The position numbers and the translations under genes are program-made. Below are positions 1-4,046 of a DNA stretch of 7,201 bases, piece after piece; within the stretch, counting starts at the first letter, position 1, and every line of letters begins with the position of its first letter. The notes under the pieces were generated by a model. That model made no database searches and was not told the DNA's origin. It worked only from the letters and a program-made list of their open reading frames with translations. The DNA comes from Acidimicrobiia bacterium (GTDB lineage Bacteria; Actinomycetota; Acidimicrobiia; Acidimicrobiales; Ilumatobacteraceae). The DNA lies in the NCBI GenBank assembly GCA_030425785.1, contig JAUHYJ010000182.1:1-7201 (forward strand), given 5' to 3'.

Positions 1-1
1 G

Positions 2-427
2 GTCGACGACGTCGTGCTGGCCCGCGCCGACGGCGTGCCGGCGTACAACCTCGCGGTCGTCGTGGACGACGCGGCCCAGGGCGTCGACCAGGTCGTGCGC
101 GGCGACGACCTGGCGAGTTCGACGCCCCGCCAGATCCTGCTGCAGCGGCTGCTCGACGTGCCGACGCCCGAGTACTGGCACGTCGGGCTGGTCGTGAACG
201 CGGAGGGGCAGCGGCTGGCGAAGCGCGACGGCGCGGTCACCCTCTCGGACCTGCGCGACGCCGGCGTGTCGGCTGCGCAGGTGCTCCACGTGTTGGCGTG
301 CTCGCTCGAGCTCGCGGCGCCGGGTGACGCGCCGGTGACGGCGGACGCGCTCGTCGACCGGTTCGATCCGGACGCGCTGCCGAAGGCGCCGGTTCAGCTG
401 GCCGACCTGCAACGATGCGGCCTGTGA
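2..427 (+). CDS. gluQ: Glutamyl-Q tRNA(Asp) synthetase, C-terminal part (5' end cut by window)
   Basis: This is the last 141 codons of a class I synthetase-like protein; the reading frame is open from base 2 and no start is visible. GluQ-RS activates glutamate and attaches it to the queuosine base in the anticodon of tRNA(Asp), in the cytoplasm. Seen here: a segment [20 protein letters not shown] followed by [10 protein letters not shown], typical of the GluRS/GluQ catalytic core, then [19 protein letters not shown], in which RLAKR stands for the KMSKS loop. Only about 65 residues follow that loop. A true glutamyl-tRNA synthetase would carry a large helical anticodon-binding domain there, so the short end favours GluQ over GluRS. 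It ends in a TGA at 425-427, just before the large palindrome at 452-501, which could act as its terminator. The Zn-binding and HIGH regions lie outside the window. Confidence 0.88.
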   Translation, partial: VDDVVLARADGVPAYNLAVVVDDAAQGVDQVVRGDDLASSTPRQILLQRLLDVPTPEYWHVGLVVNAEGQRLAKRDGAVTLSDLRDAGVSAAQVLHVLACSLELAAPGDAPVTADALVDRFDPDALPKAPVQLADLQRCGL

Positions 428-451
428 CCGCCACCACCCCTCCCCCCTCGC

Positions 452-501
452 CGTTCATGTCGCGCTGGGCGGGGATATCCCCGGTGAGCGCGACATGAAC
501 G
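452..501. repeat. 50-bp near-perfect palindrome overlapping a start codon
   Basis: The outer arms CGTTCATGTCGCGCT (452-466) and AGCGCGACATGAACG (487-501) are exact reverse complements. A second exact palindrome, CGGGGATATCCCCG (470-483), sits between them on the same centre of symmetry. Only three base pairs of the whole 50 bp (467-469 against 484-486) fail to match. It begins 24 bp after the gluQ stop codon, and its right arm contains the ATG (495-497) of the next gene. In RNA it would be a long hairpin, so it could end gluQ transcription (no T-run follows) and would hide the ATG in read-through transcripts. The form also fits a dispersed palindromic element of REP type or a large operator. 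I see no second copy in the window. Confidence 0.9.
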
Positions 502-1082
502 AGGTGGAGCGGTTGTTCGGGTACGTCGGTGCGGCCGACCCGAGCGATGCGGCGATGGTCGCGGTGGCGCCCGACGTCTACCAGCTGCCGTTCTGGACGC
601 CGTCGTTCTGCGAGCTCGTCGTGCGGGCGGCCGAGGCGGTCGGGTTCGAGCCCGACCCCGACGACCCGGTGCCGGGCCACGAGGTGTCGCTGGCGGCGAT
701 CAGCCCGGCGTTGTTCGGCGCCGTCGAGCGCGACATCGGGATGCGAGTGTGGCCGCAGCTGCAGGACGAGTGGCCGCTGATCGAGTACCGAGGGCTGCGG
801 GACGCCTTCGTCATCCGGTATCGCCAGGGCGAGCAGGAGTCGCTGCGGTTGCACCAGGACATCGCCCAGGTGTCGGCGACCGTCCGCCTGAACGACGACT
901 ACGAGGGCGCCGACCTGGCGTTCCCGAGGCAGGGCTACACGAACCGCGACCAGCCGGTCGGGTCGATGCTCGCCTGGCCGTCGCTCGTGACCCACCCTCA
1001 CGAAGCGACCGAACTCGTCAGTGGCACCAAGTACGCCCTGACGATCTGGTGCGAGCTCCCCGACGACATCGAGTCGTACTGA
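495..1082 (+). CDS. 2-oxoglutarate/Fe(II)-dependent dioxygenase (prolyl/lysyl hydroxylase type)
   Basis: This 195-residue protein consists mainly of a P4Hc-type 2OG-Fe(II) dioxygenase fold. Enzymes of this family couple decarboxylation of 2-oxoglutarate to hydroxylation of a substrate. Metal ligands are visible: H120 and D122 in LRLHQD and the distal H169 in THPHEATE. K179 in SGTKYAL lies ten residues after H169, where the 2-oxoglutarate carboxylate is bound. The segments FVIRYRQGEQ (105-114) and FPRQGYTNRDQPVG (143-156) resemble lysyl hydroxylases of the PLOD group. No signal peptide or membrane segment is seen, so it is probably cytoplasmic; the substrate is unknown. The ATG at 495 has no clear Shine-Dalgarno sequence and lies inside the right arm of a 50-bp palindrome. 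GTG at 504, TTG at 513 (preceded by GAGG at 501-504) and ATG at 555 are alternative starts that would leave the fold intact. Confidence 0.85.
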   Translation: MNEVERLFGYVGAADPSDAAMVAVAPDVYQLPFWTPSFCELVVRAAEAVGFEPDPDDPVPGHEVSLAAISPALFGAVERDIGMRVWPQLQDEWPLIEYRGLRDAFVIRYRQGEQESLRLHQDIAQVSATVRLNDDYEGADLAFPRQGYTNRDQPVGSMLAWPSLVTHPHEATELVSGTKYALTIWCELPDDIESY

Positions 1083-1116
1083 CGAACCCGCGGCGCTGCG
1101 CTCGATCGATCGCACA

Positions 1117-1195
1117 ACCGGTTCACGCATCGGGCGCGATGGCGCGCTCGCCGCGACGGCACGATCGTGCTCCCCGTCGGTGCCCGCGAACCGGT
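1117..1195. terminator. Nested inverted repeats between convergent genes, possible two-way terminator
   Basis: The 132-bp gap between the oxygenase stop (1082) and the MetRS-like stop (1215) has no gene. It contains ACCGGTTC (1117-1124) matched by GAACCGGT (1188-1195), with GGGC (1132-1135) and GCCC (1182-1185) just inside. Within these lies the exact 12-bp palindrome GCACGATCGTGC (1159-1170), flanked by CGACG (1154-1158) and CGTCG (1175-1179). The position between convergent genes suits a factor-independent terminator for both strands, but there is no T-run on either side. The inverted repeats are certain; the terminator role is inferred. Confidence 0.4.
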
Positions 1196-1214
1196 GTTGC
1201 TCGCCGCGTGACGG

Positions 1215-2648
1215 TCAGCGCGGAGCGTCGAGACGGGCGAACACCGGCGTCGGCCGATCCCGGTCGGTCGTGAGCGCGTCGCGTGCCCGGGCGGCGACAT
1301 CGGGCGTGATGAGCTCGATCGCATCTGCGATGTCGATGAGCGACGTACCGCAGCGGTCGAGCACCTCGTCGGCGTACGCGGCCGTTGCGGGGTCCCGCAG
1401 CAGCTTCCACGGTTCGGTGGCGTCCAGGCGCCGGTTCACGGCGTCGATGGCGGCGACGATCAGGTCGGTTGCCGTTCGGCGATCGAAGTCGGCGAGGCTC
1501 GTCGCGATCCGGCGTCGGAGCGTGCCGGTCGCGGTCGGCGGTTCGATCGATCGCCCGCGACGCAGCGCCACGACCCGGTTCACCGCGTTGCCGAATCCGT
1601 TCGCGAGCGTCTCGTTGGCCCCTCCGACCAGTCGCTCGACGGTGAAGTCGGTGTCGGTCGTCGGCGACACGTCGCTGGCGATCCACCAACGCAACGCATC
1701 GGTGCCGAACCGGTCGACGAGGTCGGTCGGCGACACGCCCACACCCGACGACTTCGAGATCTTCGAGCCGTCGACGCTCAGATACGGGTGAACGTGGATC
1801 TGCGTCGGCACCGGCTCGCCGGCCGACAGCAGGAACGCCGGCCAGTACACGGCGTGGAATCGGGTGATCCCCTTCCCGACGACATGGATCCGGTCGTCGG
1901 ACGCACGCCACCACCGGTCGTACCGATCGCCCTCGGTCCCGAAGTCGAGTGCGCTGATGTAGTTGGTGAGTGCGTCGAACCAGACGTAGATCACCTGGGT
2001 CGGGTCGTCGGGCACGCCGATGCCCCAGCCACGTGCCCGCTCGACCGAGCGCGACACGCTGATGTCGTCGAGCCCGCGTCGCACGAACGCGAGGATCTCG
2101 GCTCGGAACGGGTCCGGTGTGATCTGCAGCGCGTCGGTCTCGATGAGCTCGATCAGCCGATCGGTGTAGGACGACAGGCGGAAGAACCAGTTCGTCTCGG
2201 TGACGACGTCGAGCTCGGCGTCGTGCTCGGGGCATCGGTCGTCGACGAGGTCGTCGTAGAACTGCTCGCAGCCAACGCAGTACGAGCCGGTGTAGTCGCG
2301 CCGGTAGAGATCCTCGGCGCACGCGCGCCACAGCCGCTCGACCGCCGGCCGATGGCGCGGGTCGCGGCTGGTCCGGATGAAGTCGTCGAATCCGACCCCC
2401 AACGGCGCCGCGAGCGCCTCGAACCGATCGGCGTGCCGGTCGACGAACGCCGTGGTCGTCTCGCCGGCGGCCTCGGCGGCCAACACGTTCTTGAGCGAAT
2501 CGTCGTCGGTGCCGCCGAGCAAGCGCACGTCGTCGCCGAGTGCTCGCCGGGCGCGCACCGCCAGGTCCGCCTCGATCAGCTCGTACGCGTACCCGAGGTG
2601 CGGGGCCGCGTTGACGTAGGGGATGGCAACGGTGATGTAGGTCGTCAT
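1215..2648 (-). CDS. metG: Divergent methionyl-tRNA synthetase-like protein (class I aaRS)
   Basis: This 477-residue protein aligns along its length with MetRS, which charges tRNA(Met) with methionine. Seen in order: PYVNAAPHLGYAYE (10-23, HIGH-type loop), a zinc knuckle with C124, C127, C139 and H142 (CVGC and CPEH, as in Thermus MetRS), WGI (208-210), WFDALTNY (223-230), HAVYWPAF (265-272), DGSKISKS (293-300, KMSKS loop), NETLANGFGNAVNR (345-358) and TEPWKL (411-416) of the anticodon-binding helices. It ends near the usual end of the helical domain (PVFARLD) and lacks the extra C-terminal tRNA-binding domain. Two motifs differ: the second His of HIGH is Tyr (Y20), and the usual GTDEHG reads GTDDDS (46-51). 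From memory, actinobacteria have a second MetRS-like clade with GTDDNS-type motifs; this may belong there, making it a paralogue and not the main MetRS. The ATG is fixed by AGGAG 9 nt upstream and by the start of homology; the open frame runs further upstream but into the next gene's control region. Confidence 0.88.
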   Translation of the reverse strand: MTTYITVAIPYVNAAPHLGYAYELIEADLAVRARRALGDDVRLLGGTDDDSLKNVLAAEAAGETTTAFVDRHADRFEALAAPLGVGFDDFIRTSRDPRHRPAVERLWRACAEDLYRRDYTGSYCVGCEQFYDDLVDDRCPEHDAELDVVTETNWFFRLSSYTDRLIELIETDALQITPDPFRAEILAFVRRGLDDISVSRSVERARGWGIGVPDDPTQVIYVWFDALTNYISALDFGTEGDRYDRWWRASDDRIHVVGKGITRFHAVYWPAFLLSAGEPVPTQIHVHPYLSVDGSKISKSSGVGVSPTDLVDRFGTDALRWWIASDVSPTTDTDFTVERLVGGANETLANGFGNAVNRVVALRRGRSIEPPTATGTLRRRIATSLADFDRRTATDLIVAAIDAVNRRLDATEPWKLLRDPATAAYADEVLDRCGTSLIDIADAIELITPDVAARARDALTTDRDRPTPVFARLDAPR

Positions 2649-2657
2649 GTCGGAGAA

Positions 2658-2662
2658 CTCCT
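2658..2662 (-). promoter_or_regulatory. Ribosome binding site of the MetRS-like gene
   Basis: On the minus strand AGGAG lies 9 nt before the ATG at 2648. It is the only good Shine-Dalgarno sequence in the long open frame, which continues upstream to 3236. It supports a start at MTTYITVAIP and a product of 477 residues, not a longer one. Confidence 0.75.
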
Positions 2663-2700
2663 GTCGGGAGGACCCCGGTGACCGCCCGGCGATCGACGGA

Positions 2701-2728
2701 TCGACCCCGGGCGGGCACCCGGGGTCGA
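2701..2728 (-). promoter_or_regulatory. Perfect 11-bp stem hairpin in the leader of the MetRS-like gene
   Basis: TCGACCCCGGG (2701-2711) and CCCGGGGTCGA (2718-2728) are exact reverse complements around a 6-nt loop. The hairpin lies 38 bp before the AGGAG site of the minus-strand gene, so it would be in the 5' leader if transcription starts upstream. There is no T-run after it. It may be an attenuator, an RNA-stability element or a protein site; which one is not shown by the sequence. Confidence 0.55.
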
Positions 2729-2755
2729 ACGGATCGCTTACTGCGCGCGCGTCGA

Positions 2756-2773
2756 CGGCCCCGGTCGGGGCCG
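2756..2773 (-). promoter_or_regulatory. Second hairpin upstream of the MetRS-like gene (7-bp stem, tetraloop)
   Basis: CGGCCCC (2756-2762) and GGGGCCG (2767-2773) pair exactly around a 4-nt loop. With the hairpin at 2701-2728 it makes two GC-only-type stems in tandem, and their CCCC/GGGG parts could also pair with each other. That would allow alternative folds of a leader RNA, but no start site for the minus-strand transcript is clear, so a leader is assumed and not shown. Confidence 0.4.
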
Positions 2774-2855
2774 CATCATCGGAGACGACGGGACGGAACG
2801 CACGACGCGACGGTAGGGCGTTGACCGGCCCGCGGACCCCTGGGTTTCCACCGCC

Positions 2856-2880
2856 CGGCTGAGAACATTGTTCTCGGCCG
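2856..2880. promoter_or_regulatory. 25-bp operator-like palindrome in the divergent intergenic region
   Basis: GAGAACA (2861-2867), a central T (2868) and TGTTCTC (2869-2875) form an exact 7-1-7 palindrome. It extends outward through CGGC (2856-2859) and GCCG (2877-2880), with one T/G mismatch between (2860 and 2876). It lies about 30 bp before the -10 box of the L,D-transpeptidase gene and about 210 bp before the MetRS-like gene. AT-rich in a very GC-rich region and symmetric, it looks like a dimeric repressor or activator site. The 7-1-7 geometry occurs in Fur-family boxes, but the sequence does not match a Fur or Zur consensus I know. Confidence 0.55.
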
Positions 2881-2909
2881 ACTGACGTCCGCGGCGCCGC
2901 CGACCTCGC

Positions 2910-2915
2910 TAGCGT
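2910..2915 (+). promoter_or_regulatory. Putative -10 box for leaderless transcription of the L,D-transpeptidase gene
   Basis: TAGCGT fits the actinobacterial TANNNT -10 pattern and ends exactly 7 nt before the ATG at 2923, the spacing expected if the transcript begins at the start codon. No Shine-Dalgarno sequence precedes that ATG, which also fits a leaderless mRNA. No convincing -35 box is seen at the matching distance. Confidence 0.45.
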
Positions 2916-2922
2916 TGTGTCG

Positions 2923-3837
2923 ATGGGCCGACCTGTCGACGCGCGGGCTCCCCGTGGCGGGGTCGTTCGAACCGGGCTCCTGGCGCTCGCCGGGCTCGGC
3001 CTGACGGCGTGCGCCGAGACGACGCTGGCGAGTGCTCCGCCCGCCACCGAGACCGTCGCACCCGTCCTCGTCACCGATCCGCCGACGACCACGTCCGCAC
3101 CGACCACGACGTCGACCACGACGACGACGTCGACCACCACGACGACCCTCCCGCCGACCACCACGACGACGGTGCCGAAGGTGGCGCCCGCCGACCCGCC
3201 GATCGTCGCGGTCGGCACCAGCAGCGGCGACGACACCCGCGCCGCCCAGCAGCGGCTGCTCGACCTGGGCTTCTGGCTACAGGAGGCCGACGGCGGCTAC
3301 GGCCTCACGACCCGCCAGGCGGTCATGGCGTTCCAGAAGTACCACGGCCTCACGACCGACGGCGTGCTCGGCGACGAGACGGCCGAGCTGCTCACGTCGA
3401 CCACCGAACGCCCGACGGCGCGGGCCGACGCGGGCACCCTGGTCGAGATCGACAAGGGGCTGCAGCTGCTCTTCTTCGTGATCGACGGCCGGGTCGAGTG
3501 GGTCCTCAACGTGTCGTCGGGCAGCGAGATCCCGTACCGCGAGCCCGACCAGAACACCCCGGGCGAGTGGCAGACCGGTGACTCGGTCACCCGCAACGGG
3601 CTGCACACGGTCTACCGCGAGCGCAACAACGGCTGGTGGGAGGGCGACCTCGGCTCGATCTACCGACCGAAGTACTTCACCGGCGGGATCGCGGTCCACG
3701 GGTCGAACCACGTGCCGGACTACCCCGCCTCGCACGGCTGTGTCCGGGTGAGCGTGCCCGCCATGGACTGGATCTGGGAGACCGGCATCATGCCGATGGA
3801 CATCCCGGTCTGGGTCCACGAAGGCCTCGGCGACTGA
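2923..3837 (+). CDS. Lipoprotein L,D-transpeptidase (YkuD domain) with peptidoglycan-binding domain
   Basis: With the ATG start the product has 304 residues; a GTG two codons upstream (2917) is the alternative. The N-terminus has Arg residues, a hydrophobic stretch and the lipobox LTAC (C30), so it is a lipoprotein on the outer face of the membrane. Next comes a linker of Thr and Pro (about residues 53-85), a PG_binding_1 domain (about 102-159, RAAQQRLLDLGFW and AVMAFQKYHGLTTDGVLG) and a YkuD catalytic domain (about 172-300). Catalytic motif: H259 followed by SHGCVR with H271 and nucleophile C273. Such enzymes form 3-3 cross-links between stem peptides or attach partners to peptidoglycan. The Thr/Pro stalk would let the lipid-anchored enzyme reach the wall. 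The gene seems to be transcribed alone, from a leaderless promoter next to an operator-like palindrome. All key residues are present, so it is probably active. Confidence 0.9.
   Translation: MGRPVDARAPRGGVVRTGLLALAGLGLTACAETTLASAPPATETVAPVLVTDPPTTTSAPTTTSTTTTTSTTTTTLPPTTTTTVPKVAPADPPIVAVGTSSGDDTRAAQQRLLDLGFWLQEADGGYGLTTRQAVMAFQKYHGLTTDGVLGDETAELLTSTTERPTARADAGTLVEIDKGLQLLFFVIDGRVEWVLNVSSGSEIPYREPDQNTPGEWQTGDSVTRNGLHTVYRERNNGWWEGDLGSIYRPKYFTGGIAVHGSNHVPDYPASHGCVRVSVPAMDWIWETGIMPMDIPVWVHEGLGD
3085..3171 (+). repeat. Thr-codon trinucleotide tract encoding the transpeptidase stalk
   Basis: Runs of ACG and ACC codons, broken by TCG, CCG, GCA and CTC, encode about 29 residues, mostly Thr with some Ser and Pro. 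Such linkers are extended and often glycosylated in actinobacterial secreted proteins; glycosylation here is a guess. The repeated codons could vary in number between strains by slippage. Confidence 0.7.
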
Positions 3838-3883
3838 CGTCGGCGTCGTCGCCGCCGCCCTCCGCCCCGCAGACGGACCTTGC

Positions 3884-3912
3884 GGCCACATCGTCGCGTC
3901 CGTAGTGTGGCC
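3884..3912 (+). terminator. Weak hairpin after the L,D-transpeptidase gene
   Basis: GGCCACA (3884-3890) and TGTGGCC (3906-3912) pair exactly around a 15-nt loop, 46 bp after the stop codon at 3837. An overlapping pair, ACGGAC (3873-3878) with GTCCGT (3898-3903), would compete with it. There is no T-run, so a terminator role is only possible. Confidence 0.25.
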
Positions 3913-3916
3913 AACA

Positions 3917-3930
3917 GATTGTCAACAATC
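3917..3930. promoter_or_regulatory. 14-bp palindrome upstream of the transporter operon
   Basis: GATTGT (3917-3922) and ACAATC (3925-3930) are exact reverse complements around CA. It is an AT-rich island in GC-rich sequence, about 40 bp before the proposed -35 box, where a regulator could bind. The regulator is unknown. Confidence 0.35.
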
Positions 3931-3963
3931 CGCGTGGGGGCCCGCCGAGGATCGTTCGACATT

Positions 3964-3994
3964 CTGGTGACGAAGCACCAGTGTGGTGTAGAGT
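3964..3994 (+). promoter_or_regulatory. Putative promoter of the Liv-type operon with overlapping inverted repeat
   Basis: TAGAGT (3989-3994) fits the TANNNT -10 pattern. GTGACG (3967-3972), 16 bp upstream, matches four of six bases of TTGACA. An inverted repeat CTGGTG (3964-3969) and CACCAG (3976-3981) covers this -35 box and the spacer, a position where a repressor would block RNA polymerase. The start site would be near 4001, leaving a leader of about 45 nt. The leader holds TGTCGAC (4007-4013) and GTCGACA (4027-4033), which can pair just before the ribosome site. Confidence 0.45.
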
Positions 3995-4032
3995 TTCAAC
4001 AGCACGTGTCGACATCGTGTCGGCACGTCGAC

Positions 4033-4040
4033 AAGGGGGG
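4033..4040 (+). promoter_or_regulatory. Ribosome binding site of the substrate-binding protein gene
   Basis: AAGGGGGG lies 6 nt before the ATG at 4047. It decides the start, since the open frame continues upstream to a GTG at 3981 that would run across the promoter and put 22 non-signal residues before the signal peptide. Its first base is part of the leader stem formed by 4007-4013 and 4027-4033. Confidence 0.75.
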
Positions 4041-4046
4041 TACACC

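Noticed and set aside
237..1130. 297-codon minus-strand frame opposite gluQ and the dioxygenase
   Set aside because: Arg/Pro/His-rich shadow of two well-supported genes, crossing their boundary and the palindrome.
2843..2852. T-box-like sequence GGTGGAAACC on the minus strand before the MetRS-like gene
   Set aside because: It has an extra base against the T-box core GGTGGNACC, the base that should match the tRNA discriminator does not fit tRNA(Met), and no specifier stem or T-run terminator is visible.
2647..2862. 71-codon plus-strand frame in the divergent intergenic region
   Set aside because: No ribosome site, Gly/Pro/Arg composition and no hydrophobic or domain pattern; the hairpins explain its sequence better.
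2649..3236. Extension of the MetRS-like frame upstream to 3236
   Set aside because: The extra residues are low complexity, lie antisense to the transpeptidase and cross its promoter; homology and the ribosome site both start at 2648.
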